Assembly (NCBI RefSeq): GCF_900128445.1
Contig: NZ_LT671417.1
Span: 496,001-560,000, forward strand
DNA: 64,000 bases
Direction: 5' to 3'
Source of the DNA: Thermophilibacter provencensis
GTDB taxonomy: Bacteria > Actinomycetota > Coriobacteriia > Coriobacteriales > Atopobiaceae
Below are positions 42,101 through 50,729 of this stretch, piece by piece. The notes beneath the pieces were generated by a model, which saw nothing but the letters and a program-made list of their open reading frames with translations, was not told where the DNA came from and ran no database searches. How positions within the stretch are numbered: position 1 is the first letter of the stretch; each line of letters starts with the position of its first letter. A program made the position numbers and the translations under genes.

Positions 42101-42135
42101 TGCAAAAAGGGACTCCCGAAGGAGCCCCTTTGCTT
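42101..42135 (-). terminator. tRNA-Arg(ACG) terminator
   Basis: On the minus strand a GGGGCTCC/GGAGTCCC stem with a four-base loop is followed by TTTTTGC. Confidence 0.75.
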
Positions 42136-42139
42136 TGCG

Positions 42140-42216
42140 TGGTGCGGCGTATAGGATTCGAACCTATGACGCCCTGATTCGTAGTCAGGTCCTCTATCCA
42201 GCTGAGGTAACGCCGC
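42140..42216 (-). tRNA. tRNA-Arg (anticodon ACG)
   Basis: Acceptor GCGGCGT/ACGCCGC, D arm, anticodon arm CCTGA-CTACGAA-TCAGG with ACG (read as ICG), T arm ATAGG-TTCGAAT-CCTAT, encoded CCA. With the leader peptide rich in CGA/CGC codons it is worth noting that this tRNA would read them. Confidence 0.95.
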
Positions 42217-42421
42217 GTGCAGTTGGATATATTGCCACGCCTCCCCCAGCGCGTCAAGCGGGATTCCAAAAAATGTTGGAGATGTGACGACGGCGCTGCG
42301 AGGACGGTCCTCGGCCCGACGCGAAGCCGATGGATGCGCGCCAGGACCCACGCCTTCCATACCGCCGGCCGGGCAGGCGCCGCGCCGCCCTCGGCCCTGT
42401 CGGCAGGCTCGCGCACATGGC

Positions 42422-42453
42422 AAAAAGGCCCGCCCCGCAGCGCGGAACGGGCC
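42422..42453 (-). terminator. tRNA-Ser terminator
   Basis: GGCCCG (42427-42432) pairs with CGGGCC (42448-42453) plus inner CCGC/GCGG; on the minus strand it is followed by TTTTT. The rest of 42217-42418 shows no recognisable feature. Confidence 0.7.
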
Positions 42454-42462
42454 CGAACAGTC

Positions 42463-42554
42463 TGGCGGAGAGCTGGGGATTCGAACCCCAGATAGGATTT
42501 GCATCCTATACTCGCTTAGCAGGCGAGCACCTTCGGCCTCTCGGTCAGCTCTCC
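42463..42554 (-). tRNA. tRNA-Ser (anticodon GCT)
   Basis: Acceptor GGAGAGC/GCTCTCC, anticodon arm CTCGC-CTGCTAA-GCGAG with GCT, a long variable arm (TATAGGATGCAAATCCTAT region), T arm CTGGGG-TTCGAAT-CCCCAG and an encoded CCA. Confidence 0.95.
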
Positions 42555-42602
42555 AACGTGATGCCTGAGCATCATACCGCACAACCGCGGATCTCACAAC
42601 TT

Positions 42603-43586
42603 TCACGCAAGCAGCCGCCCGAGGAGCGCGTCGTCCACGACGATGTCTGCCCGCCGCGCGGAGAGCGCCTTCCACGAGAAGCTCGCCACCAGCTCGGACG
42701 GCCGCCCCTCCCATCCGGCCCGTGCCAGGCCGGCCGCGCAGGCGAGCGCGCCCACGACGCGCTCGGCGCGCACGCCGCGGGCACGAAGGGCGCCAAGGTC
42801 GAGGTCCTTCTCGCGCTTTGCGAGGCGCCGCCCGTCGTGCGCCACGAGCAGCGGGACGTGCCCGTACTCCGGGGGCTCGTATCCAAGAAGCCCGCCCAGG
42901 TAGATCTGCCTCGCGCACGAGCCCAGGAGGTCGCGCCCGCGCACGACCTGCGTCACGCCCATGAGCGCGTCGTCCACGACCACGGCGAGCTGGTAGGCCA
43001 CCACGCCGTCGCTGCGTCGTACGAGAAAGTCGCCGCACGCGCGGGCCAGCACCTCGCGCTGCGGGCCAAAGGCGAGGTCGGAGAACTCGATGGTGCCTGT
43101 GGGGTCGTCTTCCGCCGGCACGCGCAGGCGGGTCGCGGGGGGCCGCGCCGCCGCGCGGCGAGCCACCTCCTCGGCGGGAAGGCCCCGGCACGTGCCCGCG
43201 TAGATGGGCGTGCCGTCAGAGGCGTGCGGAGCGCTTGCGGCGTGCAGCTCCGCGCGCGTGCAGAAGCAGGGATAGGTCAGCCCGGCGTCATCCAGCCGGG
43301 CAAGCGCCTCGGCGTAGGCCGCACCGCGCTCGCTCTGCCAGAAGGGGCCCTCGTCCCAGTCGAGCCCCAGCCAGCGGAGGTCGTCCATCAGAAGCTCCGC
43401 GCGCTCGTGACTGGCCGCGCGCGGATCTAGGTCCTCGACGCGCAGCACCATCTCGCCGCCCGCCGCGCGGGCAGAGAGCCACGCCACGAGCGCCGCGAAG
43501 GCGTTTCCCAGGTGCATGCGTCCAGACGGGGTCGGCGCAAACCTCCCGCGCACCGGCCGGGGGCTACAGGCGCTGCTCGTAGACAT
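42603..43586 (-). CDS. gluQ: Glutamyl-Q tRNA(Asp) synthetase
   Basis: A 327-residue truncated class I synthetase homologue that attaches glutamate to queuosine in tRNA-Asp. It keeps F-A-P-T-P-S-G (16-22), the HLGN signature (25-28), the cysteine-rich segment P-C-F-C-T-R and a KMSKS-like R-R-L-A-K-R, and lacks the anticodon-binding domain of full GluRS. The start overlaps the GNAT gene end by 23 bases. A QueT-type transporter gene at 62003 fits with queuosine use by this organism. Confidence 0.88.
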   Translation of the reverse strand: MSTSSACSPRPVRGRFAPTPSGRMHLGNAFAALVAWLSARAAGGEMVLRVEDLDPRAASHERAELLMDDLRWLGLDWDEGPFWQSERGAAYAEALARLDDAGLTYPCFCTRAELHAASAPHASDGTPIYAGTCRGLPAEEVARRAAARPPATRLRVPAEDDPTGTIEFSDLAFGPQREVLARACGDFLVRRSDGVVAYQLAVVVDDALMGVTQVVRGRDLLGSCARQIYLGGLLGYEPPEYGHVPLLVAHDGRRLAKREKDLDLGALRARGVRAERVVGALACAAGLARAGWEGRPSELVASFSWKALSARRADIVVDDALLGRLLA

Positions 43587-44214
43587 AGACGTAGAACTCG
43601 TCCGCGGCGGGGTCGACGCCGGGCCAGTAGGCGCGAGAGCGGCGGCGCCTGGCCTGAGTGAGGCCCTTGTGCTCGTAGAACCCAAAGTCGCAGCTGTCGT
43701 CCGTGAGCAGGTGGTAGCCGCGGGCGCCGGTCTCGCGCAGGTGGTCGAGCGCCGCCGAGAAGAGCCTCCCCCCGATGCCGAGCCCCTTAGCGTCGGGGGA
43801 GACGATGAGCAGCTTCACCGTGGCGTCGGCGCCCTCGGGGTCCTCGGAGGCATACTCGCGCTCGAGCTCCGCCTCCTCGCGCACGCCGTCCATCTCCACG
43901 CGCACTGCCTCCGCGAGCCTATCGTCCTTCTCGGCCGCCCTCGTCAGACGCACCTCGAGCTCGGCCCAGCCGGCGCCCTCGGGGACCTCCTGCCCGCGTT
44001 CGGCGAGAAGGACCACCCCCAAGATCTCCCCCGCGCGCTCGGCCACGAGCGACCACGTGGTCTGGGAGAGGTAGTGGGCGAGCTCAATCTGGCTCGCCGC
44101 GCGCTGGGCGGCTCCGTCAAACTCGGGGAGCCACGTGCGGCCGAGAAGCACCGCCGCGCGCTCGAAGTCCTCCGGCACAAAGGTGCGCCACGTCAACTTT
44201 TCCGTCTGCGTCAT
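43564..44214 (-). CDS. GNAT-family N-acetyltransferase
   Basis: A 216-residue acetyltransferase. The acetyl-CoA motif is V-S-P-D-A-K-G-L-G-I-G-G-R-L (about 136-149), with L-L-I-V just before and a C-terminal G-F-Y-E-H-K-G-L segment that is typical of GNAT fold beta strands 6-7. Substrate unknown. ATG 44214 follows GGAGG and it is cotranscribed with gluQ. Confidence 0.88.
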   Translation of the reverse strand: MTQTEKLTWRTFVPEDFERAAVLLGRTWLPEFDGAAQRAASQIELAHYLSQTTWSLVAERAGEILGVVLLAERGQEVPEGAGWAELEVRLTRAAEKDDRLAEAVRVEMDGVREEAELEREYASEDPEGADATVKLLIVSPDAKGLGIGGRLFSAALDHLRETGARGYHLLTDDSCDFGFYEHKGLTQARRRRSRAYWPGVDPAADEFYVYVYEQRL

Positions 44215-44283
44215 GTTGTCCTCCAGCTGCGGTATCGTAGAAGAGACGGTACAACATGTCGTCGTCAAACCCAAGGAGGGGCC

Positions 44284-45915
44284 ATGGCAGATACTCCCAT
44301 CAAGCGAGCGCTCGTCTCCGTCACGGACAAGACGGGCGTGGTCGACTTCGTCAAGGCGCTCGAGGACGAGTTCGGCGTCGAGGTCATCTCTACCGGAGGC
44401 ACCGCGCGCGTGCTTGAGGAGGCGGGCGTGCACGTGGTGCCCATCGAGCAGTACACGGGCTTCCCCGAGATGATGGACGGTCGCGTCAAGACGCTGCACC
44501 CCAAGGTCCACGGCGGCCTGCTCGCGCGCCGCGACAACCCCGCGCACATGGCCGAGGCCGAGGAGCACGGGATTGGCATGATCGACCTCGTGTGCGTGAA
44601 CCTCTATGAGTTCGAGAAGACCGTGGCCAAGCCGGACGTCACCTTCGACGACGCCATCGAGCACATTGACATCGGCGGCCCCTCCATGCTGCGCTCCGCG
44701 GCCAAGAACGCCGCCTCCGTGACCGTGGTCTCCGACCCGGCCGACTATGACGAGGTCCTCGCCGAGATGCGCGCCAACGATGGCTGCACCTCGCTCGAGC
44801 TGCGCCGCTACCTGCAGCTTAAGGTCTACGAGACCACGGCAAACTATGACGCCGCCATCGCCATGTGGCTCGCCGACCGCTATGACGAGGACTTTGCCGA
44901 TGACGAGGCCGAGGAAGAGCCCGCAATGCCCGAGGAGCTTGGATTCTACCTCGAGAAGGTCGATGACCTGCGCTACGGCGAGAACCCCCAGCAGACCGCC
45001 GCGGTCTATCGCTTTGCCGACGATATGGCCGACGCGCTCTCCTCGGCCAACCCCCTCGTCGGAGCCGAGCAGGTCCAGGGCAAGCCGCTCTCCTACAACA
45101 ACTACCTCGACGCCGACGCCGCCTGGAACCTCGTGCGCGAGTTCGACGGCCCGGCCTGCGTGATCCTCAAGCATCAGAACCCCTGCGGCTCCGCCGTCGC
45201 CGACGACGTCACCGCCGCCTACGACCGCGCCTTCGCGTGCGACCCCAAGAGCGCCTTCGGCGGCATCATCGCCTGCAACCGCGAGGTTCCCTTTGAGCTG
45301 GTCGAGCACGCCTTCGACGAGAACGGCCAGTTCGTGGAGGTCATCATCGCCCCGGGCTACACGCCCGAGGCGCTCGAGCGCATGGCCAAGCGCCCCAACC
45401 TGCGCGTGCTCGCCACCGGCGGCGCCGAGGGCCATGCCGAGTTTGAGCTGCGCTCCATCGACGGCGGCGTTCTCGTCCAGAACGTCGACACCGTTTCCGA
45501 GGACCCCGAGACCTTCACCTGCCCGACCGAGCGCAAGCCCACGCCCGAGGAGATGGACGAGCTCATGTTTGCATGGCGCGTCTGCAAGGGCGTGAAGTCC
45601 AACGCCATCCTCGTCTCCAAGGGCAAGGCCGGCATCGGCATGGGACCGGGCCAGCCCAACCGCGTTGACTCCGCGCTTCTCGCCTGCGAGCGCGCCGACG
45701 AGGCCTGCGAGCGCATGGGCGTGGAGAAGGGCGGCTACGCCTGCGCCTCTGATGCCTTCTTCCCGTTCCGCGACAACGTGGACGTGCTCGCCGAGCACGG
45801 CGTGACCTGCATCATCCAGCCCGGCGGCTCCAAGCGCGACGACGAGTCCATCGAGGCCTGCAACGAGCACGGCATCGCGATGGTCTTCACCGGAAACCGC
45901 CACTTCCGCCACTAG
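44284..45915 (+). CDS. purH: Bifunctional AICAR formyltransferase/IMP cyclohydrolase
   Basis: A 543-residue enzyme for the last two steps to IMP. The N-terminal IMP cyclohydrolase/MGS domain has S-T-G-G-T-A-R (about 38-44) and [12 protein letters not shown] (about 63-74). The C-terminal transformylase has R-Y-G-E-N-P-Q-Q and the catalytic Lys-His segment L-K-H-Q-N-P-C-G (about 296-303), ending in the conserved G-N-R-H-F-R-H. AAGGAGGGG precedes ATG 44284; the longer frame upstream overlaps the divergent GNAT gene and is rejected. Confidence 0.97.
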   Translation: MADTPIKRALVSVTDKTGVVDFVKALEDEFGVEVISTGGTARVLEEAGVHVVPIEQYTGFPEMMDGRVKTLHPKVHGGLLARRDNPAHMAEAEEHGIGMIDLVCVNLYEFEKTVAKPDVTFDDAIEHIDIGGPSMLRSAAKNAASVTVVSDPADYDEVLAEMRANDGCTSLELRRYLQLKVYETTANYDAAIAMWLADRYDEDFADDEAEEEPAMPEELGFYLEKVDDLRYGENPQQTAAVYRFADDMADALSSANPLVGAEQVQGKPLSYNNYLDADAAWNLVREFDGPACVILKHQNPCGSAVADDVTAAYDRAFACDPKSAFGGIIACNREVPFELVEHAFDENGQFVEVIIAPGYTPEALERMAKRPNLRVLATGGAEGHAEFELRSIDGGVLVQNVDTVSEDPETFTCPTERKPTPEEMDELMFAWRVCKGVKSNAILVSKGKAGIGMGPGQPNRVDSALLACERADEACERMGVEKGGYACASDAFFPFRDNVDVLAEHGVTCIIQPGGSKRDDESIEACNEHGIAMVFTGNRHFRH

Positions 45916-45954
45916 GCGCACGGGTTCGCACCCTGGGCAAATAAGAGCTTCCGT

Positions 45955-45991
45955 GGGCAGCGGCCCCGCCCGCATGGCGGGGCCGCTGCCC
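45955..45991. terminator. 16-bp perfect hairpin between purH and the DUF4143 gene
   Basis: GGGCAGCGGCCCCGCC (45955-45970) is the complement of 45976-45991. It separates two convergent genes and probably stops transcription from both sides, though it has no T run on the plus strand. Confidence 0.7.
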
Positions 45992-46000
45992 GTAGGGGGG

Positions 46001-47284
46001 CTATATGGTCAGACAGCCAATCGGGAACGCATATACCCCCGTACGCTTGTCTAGCCGCGGGCGCGAGCAGCTTCCCATGACCACGGCGAGGAAGGTCGGG
46101 TCCGGACACCCGCTCTCGGGATTCTTCCGGAGCTTGCTCCTGAGGCGGGTGAGACCGCGCGCGGCCTCTTCGAACTGGGCCTCGCCGAGCGCCACGTTGA
46201 TGGCGCCCCACCTCCCGTCAGACAGTCTGATGACCGCGTCCGCGCAGGCTCCGTCCGAGTCCGCGTAGTAGCGAATGGTCGGTTCCGCCTCGGATTCCAG
46301 CACCGAGGAGTACACGTTGAGGTCGCGCTGCACCAGGCACCGGAGCAAAGACAGCAGGGCCCCCGCGTCCTGGAGAAGGGTGTCGGGGGTGTGCGTGAGC
46401 AGCATGGCGGGAAGCGACGGGTCCACGAACTGCGTCCTCGGCTTGATGCGCACCCGCGTGGCCGACCGTATCGGAGCTCTCCAGCCCTCTATCGAATAGC
46501 TCAGGTAGGCCTCTCTGAAGATCTCGAGATAGTCTCGTGCCGTGTTGCGCGAGAAGGGCTTCTCGCCGTGCTCGCGCGCATAGGCAGCGAAGTCTTCATA
46601 GCTGCCCCGCCAGCCGCAGGCCGCATGGGCGCATGCGACCTTGATTGCCATGGGGAGCCTCTTTCCGTGCATGGGGAGCTCCTGCTCCATAACGGTCTGG
46701 AAGAGGACCCTGACGAGACGGGAGGACGTGTCCGATCCGAGGCCCTGGAGCCTCGGCCAGCCTCCCTGGCAGATTGCCTCGGCGACCTCTGGGAGCCCCA
46801 TCTGGCAGGACATGGGGTAGAAGTTGCGCGAGAAGAGGCCCATGAGGGACACGCTCATGTTCGAGGCCCCCGTCTCGGCGAGCGAGAGGGGCCACAGCCG
46901 CACCGTGGGCGCATCGTCTATTCTGCGCTCGTCGTCCGGCCGCCCGTTTCGCGAGCTCACGAGAAGGTACGAGCCATCACGCGCCTGCGCCGCGGACCGG
47001 GCGAGGCTTGGGACCAGCTGCCACTCATCAATGACGTGCGGAGACTGACCGCCCATGAGGGCCCGCTCCGGCGCGCTCTCAAGAATGGGCCTGATGCTGT
47101 CGTCATCCGCGGCGATGACGCTGCGGCCCTGGGCAAGGGCGCACCAGCTCTTGCCCGCGCCGTGCGGTCCTACCAGTCGCACGATTGTGTGCTTTTTAAG
47201 AAGGTGGCGAAGCTTGGAGTCGACCAGCCGGGATCTGTAGCCCCGTGGGCGCAGATATCCGTGGTCCTCCTCGTCTCTCTTCAT
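46001..47284 (-). CDS. AAA ATPase with DUF4143-like C-terminus
   Basis: A 427-residue protein of the AAA_14/DUF4143 type. Walker A is G-P-H-G-A-G-K-S (39-46), a Walker B-like V-I-D-E-W lies at 84-88, and F-S-R-N-T-A-R-D-Y-L near the middle matches the winged-helix start of the DUF4143 part. The acid-rich PD-(D/E)xK-like end is degenerate. Such genes are common, single and mobile in gut bacteria, and their function is unsettled. Upstream DNA is very AT-rich, which suggests acquisition by transfer. Confidence 0.8.
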   Translation of the reverse strand: MKRDEEDHGYLRPRGYRSRLVDSKLRHLLKKHTIVRLVGPHGAGKSWCALAQGRSVIAADDDSIRPILESAPERALMGGQSPHVIDEWQLVPSLARSAAQARDGSYLLVSSRNGRPDDERRIDDAPTVRLWPLSLAETGASNMSVSLMGLFSRNFYPMSCQMGLPEVAEAICQGGWPRLQGLGSDTSSRLVRVLFQTVMEQELPMHGKRLPMAIKVACAHAACGWRGSYEDFAAYAREHGEKPFSRNTARDYLEIFREAYLSYSIEGWRAPIRSATRVRIKPRTQFVDPSLPAMLLTHTPDTLLQDAGALLSLLRCLVQRDLNVYSSVLESEAEPTIRYYADSDGACADAVIRLSDGRWGAINVALGEAQFEEAARGLTRLRSKLRKNPESGCPDPTFLAVVMGSCSRPRLDKRTGVYAFPIGCLTI

Positions 47285-47579
47285 AAGAAAATACCTCTAT
47301 TCTGATTATTCAAATTAAATGAAAAAAAATAGAGCAAATATAGTATATAAAACAGAGGCTCAGAATTAAACAAAATAGAGTATTTGAAGTGACATTAATA
47401 TTTTATTATCACCTCAAATTTGAGTAATAGCGCCACAAATTAGGTCAATCGCAAAAAAATGCCGCTCGTCCCCCTCGTTTCTCCAACGATCGACGCTTGG
47501 CTAAAGTCGCTCCCACGTCTTGGCGCCGTGCACGCGCAAATGTGTAGAAAATATGCACTTCATAAAGCAAGGAGGAGGA
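47285..47579. other. AT-rich intergenic island
   Basis: About 295 bases, strongly AT-rich up to roughly 47450, unlike the GC-rich surroundings. It contains the palindrome CTCAAATTTGAG (47413-47424), poly-A runs and several TATA-like words, and no open frame worth calling. It separates the divergent DUF4143 gene and PTS operon and may hold both promoters. Confidence 0.7.
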
Positions 47580-47987
47580 ATGATTGGAATCGTCGTGATG
47601 TCTCACGGCGGCCTCGCCGAGGGGCTCGTGAGCGCTAGCGAGGTCATCATGGGGCCCGCCCAGCAGGTGAGGACCCTCTCGCTCCGGCGCGAGGGAAGTG
47701 TCGACGAGCTCTCGAGCGACTTCGAGCGCGTGGTCAATGAGGTCGACACGGGCGACGGCGTGATTGTGCTCTGCGACCTTTTCGGTGGCTCGCCCTGCAA
47801 CGTCGCGAGCATGGGGCTGCGGTCCGCCCGCAACTACCACCTCGTCTCCGGCGCGAACCTTCCCATGCTGATCGAGGCCATTAACAGCCGAGATGAGGGG
47901 CTCAGCCCCGCGGCCTTGGCCCAGCGCTGCGTGGAAAGCTCCCACGAGGGAATCCGGCACATCAACGAGCTTCTCGCCCAGGCATAG
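47580..47987 (+). CDS. PTS mannose-family IIA component (second system)
   Basis: A 135-residue phosphocarrier with H9 in V-V-M-S-H-G-G and D-L-F-G-G-S-P-C-N near 62-70. A strong GGAGGAGGA ribosome site fixes ATG 47580. It is the first gene of the operon 47580-53958. It is only distantly similar to the IIA at 38787, so the two systems are not a recent duplication. Confidence 0.92.
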   Translation: MIGIVVMSHGGLAEGLVSASEVIMGPAQQVRTLSLRREGSVDELSSDFERVVNEVDTGDGVIVLCDLFGGSPCNVASMGLRSARNYHLVSGANLPMLIEAINSRDEGLSPAALAQRCVESSHEGIRHINELLAQA

Positions 47988-48040
47988 GGAGGCGTGGCCG
48001 GCCCCTCGCCGGTCGCGTCGATAGAAGAAAAGGAGAGGAA

Positions 48041-48532
48041 ATGGCAAAGATTTCGTGGGCGCGCGTGGACTACCGACTCATCCACGGCCAGGTAATCACC
48101 AAGTGGTCGAAGATCGCGTCCGCCAACCAGATCGTCATCGTGGACGACGTTCTCGGACAGGACGAGTTCATGGCCAGCATCTACAAGATGGCCGCCCCGT
48201 CCGGCGTGGGGGTTGACATCAAGACCGCTGCCGACGCCGCTGCCGCGTACAAGGACGGCACGTTGGGCACCGGTAACATCTTCCTGCTCTTCAAGGATGT
48301 TCACGCGGCGCGCGCCTCGCACGAGGCCGGGCTCGCGTTCGAGACCCTCCAGCTTGGCGGCATCCCCGCCGAGGCGGGCCGCAAGGTCGTGTTCCCCGCG
48401 GTTGCGCTCGGCCCGTCAGAGGTAGAGGACATTCGTGCCCTGCACGACGCAGGCGTGGACATCCAGATTCAGGTGGTTCCCGAGGAGGCGGGCATCTCCT
48501 ACGAGGAAGCCCTGAAGAAGTACGAGTCGTAA
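48041..48532 (+). CDS. PTS mannose-family IIB component (second system)
   Basis: A 163-residue phosphocarrier with phospho-histidine H15 in R-L-I-H-G-Q. It follows IIA by 53 bases and precedes the membrane component by 20. It should phosphorylate the imported sugar part of the substrate. Confidence 0.93.
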   Translation: MAKISWARVDYRLIHGQVITKWSKIASANQIVIVDDVLGQDEFMASIYKMAAPSGVGVDIKTAADAAAAYKDGTLGTGNIFLLFKDVHAARASHEAGLAFETLQLGGIPAEAGRKVVFPAVALGPSEVEDIRALHDAGVDIQIQVVPEEAGISYEEALKKYES

Positions 48533-48552
48533 TCAAGTAAGGGAGGAACGTC

Positions 48553-50151
48553 ATGGGTCTCAACCTGTTCTTCGCCATCGTTGGCGGCCTGTGGTTCTGG
48601 TGGGCGGCCGGCCTTGCGGGCTATTCGTTCATCCAGACCATGAAGTCGCCGCTGCTCGTTGGCACCGTGCTCGGCGCCCTCACCGGCAACCTCGAGACGG
48701 GCGTCATCACCGGCGGCAGCATCGAGATGGTCTATCTCGGCATGGTCGCCGCGGGTGGCAACATCCCGTCCGACCGCGTCTTCGCCGCGCTCATCGCCGT
48801 GCCCATCGCCATTCAGACCGGCTGCACCCCCGAGGTGGCCGTCTCCATCGCGGTGCCGCTCGGCGTCCTCGGCGTGCTGGTCAACAACGTCCGCCGCACC
48901 GGCAACGCCGTGTTCGTCCACTGGGCCGACAAGTACGCCGACAAGGGCGACGTGAACGCCGTCTGGCGCTGCGCAACGGTCTACCCGCTCATCTTCGGCT
49001 TCATCCTGCGCTTCCCGCTGATGTTCGTCATCAACTTCTTCGGCGCAGACCTCGTGACCTCGCTGCTGAACGTCTGCCCGCAGTGGATCCTCACCGCGTT
49101 CAACGTTATGGGCGGCCTGCTTCCGGCCCTCGGCTTCGCCACCGTGGTCTTCATGATCGGCAAGATGAAGTACCTGCCGCTGTTCATCATCGGCTTCTTC
49201 CTCGTGCAGTACCTCCAGATCCCGACCATGGCCGCCGCCATCTTCGGCATCTGCCTGGCCCTTCTCGTCACCTTCATGGGCGAGGACGACACCTTTGCGT
49301 CCCTGCGCGAGCTCAGCGAGAAGGCCGCTGCCGTCACAGAGACCCGCGCGCTCAGCAAGAAGGACGTCAACGGCGTCTTCCTGCGCTGGCAGTTCACCGC
49401 TGAGATCTCCAACTCCTTCGAGCGCATGCAGTCGGTGGCCGTCTGCGCCTCCTTCGCGCCCGTTCTCAAGAAGCTCTACCCGGACGAGGCCGAGCTGGAG
49501 TCCGCCCTCAAGCGTCACCTTGGCTTCTTCAACACCAACGCCAACTGGGGCTGCCTCATCCACGGCACCGTGCTCGCGATGGAGGAGCAGCGCGCCAGCG
49601 GGGCCGACGTCCCCGAGGAGATCATCACCGGCGTCAAGAACGGCCTCATGGGCCCGCTTGCCGGCGTGGGCGATACGGTCGACTTCGGTACCATCCAGGT
49701 GATTCTGTTCGCCCTCGGCGCCTCGTTCGCCACGCAGGGCAACGCGTTCGGCGTCGTCTTCGTGATCCTGTTCGGCATCCTGACCTTCATCGAGGCCCGC
49801 GCCCTGTTCGGCCTGGGCTACAAGCTCGGCCGCGAGTCCGTCCAGAAGATCCTCGCCGGCGGCATCGTCAACAAGCTCATCGACTGCGCCTCCATCGTGG
49901 GCATGTTCGTCATGGGCGCCCTCTCCGCCAACATCGTCAAGGTGTCCACCCCGCTCTCCTGGACCTTCGGCGAGAAGACCATCGTCCTTCAGGACACCCT
50001 GAACTCCATCGCCCCCGGCCTGCTCGCCCTCGCGGCCGTCATGTTCGTGTTCTGGGGCATCAAGTACAAGAAGTGGACCATCACCAAGCTCCTGGTGATC
50101 CTCATCGTGGTCTCGCTCGTGGGAGCCTTCCTCGGCATCCTGACCGCGTAA
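48553..50151 (+). CDS. PTS mannose-family IIC-IID fusion
   Basis: A 532-residue permease in one frame. Residues about 1-240 are a IIC domain with many helices and G-x-x-x-x-L-T-G-N-L-E-T-G; after a hydrophilic joint (about 245-275) comes a IID domain beginning L-S-K-K-D-V-N-G-V-F-L-R-W-Q with H-L-G-F-F-N-T-N and the G-L-M-G-P-L-A-G-V-G-D-T loop, and about four C-terminal helices. The first PTS of this window and most known ones keep IIC and IID separate. No stop or second ribosome site was seen between the parts. Confidence 0.9.
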   Translation: MGLNLFFAIVGGLWFWWAAGLAGYSFIQTMKSPLLVGTVLGALTGNLETGVITGGSIEMVYLGMVAAGGNIPSDRVFAALIAVPIAIQTGCTPEVAVSIAVPLGVLGVLVNNVRRTGNAVFVHWADKYADKGDVNAVWRCATVYPLIFGFILRFPLMFVINFFGADLVTSLLNVCPQWILTAFNVMGGLLPALGFATVVFMIGKMKYLPLFIIGFFLVQYLQIPTMAAAIFGICLALLVTFMGEDDTFASLRELSEKAAAVTETRALSKKDVNGVFLRWQFTAEISNSFERMQSVAVCASFAPVLKKLYPDEAELESALKRHLGFFNTNANWGCLIHGTVLAMEEQRASGADVPEEIITGVKNGLMGPLAGVGDTVDFGTIQVILFALGASFATQGNAFGVVFVILFGILTFIEARALFGLGYKLGRESVQKILAGGIVNKLIDCASIVGMFVMGALSANIVKVSTPLSWTFGEKTIVLQDTLNSIAPGLLALAAVMFVFWGIKYKKWTITKLLVILIVVSLVGAFLGILTA

Positions 50152-50226
50152 CGACCGACATACCAGTCCCCCCGGGCGCGGCGATGAGGGGATCTCGCCG
50201 CGCCCCCTCACAAAAAGGAGAGAGAC

Positions 50227-50727
50227 ATGTCCGACAAGCAGACCTTCACGCGCGAGGAGTACCTCAAGGACGTTCGCGCCGCCAACGGCACCCGCGCCCA
50301 GTGGTTCCACCTCATGCTCCAGGAGGCCGAGAAGCACGGCATCGACCCCGACGAGTTCTGCGAGGCCACCATCTACGCCTTCGGCGTGGAGCGCGGTCGC
50401 AAGTACGGCGTCTGCGGGGGTAACCCCGGCAAGATGGCCGAGATGCTCTATAACTCCAACGGGCAGGACGTCTTTGAGATGGAGCTCGTCGAGAAGAGCG
50501 ACGAGCGTGGCCTGCTGAGGTTCCACCACTGCCCGCTCGCCGCCACCTGGCGCAGCATGGGCCTTCCCGAAGAGCGCGTCGCCGAGCTCTGTCGACTCGC
50601 CTGCTACAGCGACCACGCGCGCGCGGACAGCGCCGGCGTCAACCTCGAGTTCGGCGCCCAGATCGGCGCCGGCGACGAAACCTGCGACCTCATCTTCACC
50701 CCCAGGGCCGAGAAGGACGGCGAGTAG
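50227..50727 (+). CDS. L-2-amino-thiazoline-4-carboxylate hydrolase-like protein
   Basis: A 166-residue protein that looks like the ATC hydrolase family: a helical first part (C-E-A-T-I-Y-A-F-G-V-E-R-G-R), L-R-F-H-H-C-P-L-A-A-T-W and a cysteine-containing segment L-C-R-L-A-C-Y-S-D-H. The founding enzyme opens a thiazoline ring on the way to cysteine. Family members of known activity are few, so the substrate here is uncertain. It lies three bases before a peptidase gene and upstream of cysteine desulfidase, which fits sulfur chemistry. Confidence 0.68.
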   Translation: MSDKQTFTREEYLKDVRAANGTRAQWFHLMLQEAEKHGIDPDEFCEATIYAFGVERGRKYGVCGGNPGKMAEMLYNSNGQDVFEMELVEKSDERGLLRFHHCPLAATWRSMGLPEERVAELCRLACYSDHARADSAGVNLEFGAQIGAGDETCDLIFTPRAEKDGE

Positions 50728-50729
50728 CC

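Noticed and set aside
42140-42554. tRNA-Arg and tRNA-Ser as integration sites for a mobile island
   Set aside because: No integrase gene, no repeated tRNA 3' end and no phage gene was seen on either side.
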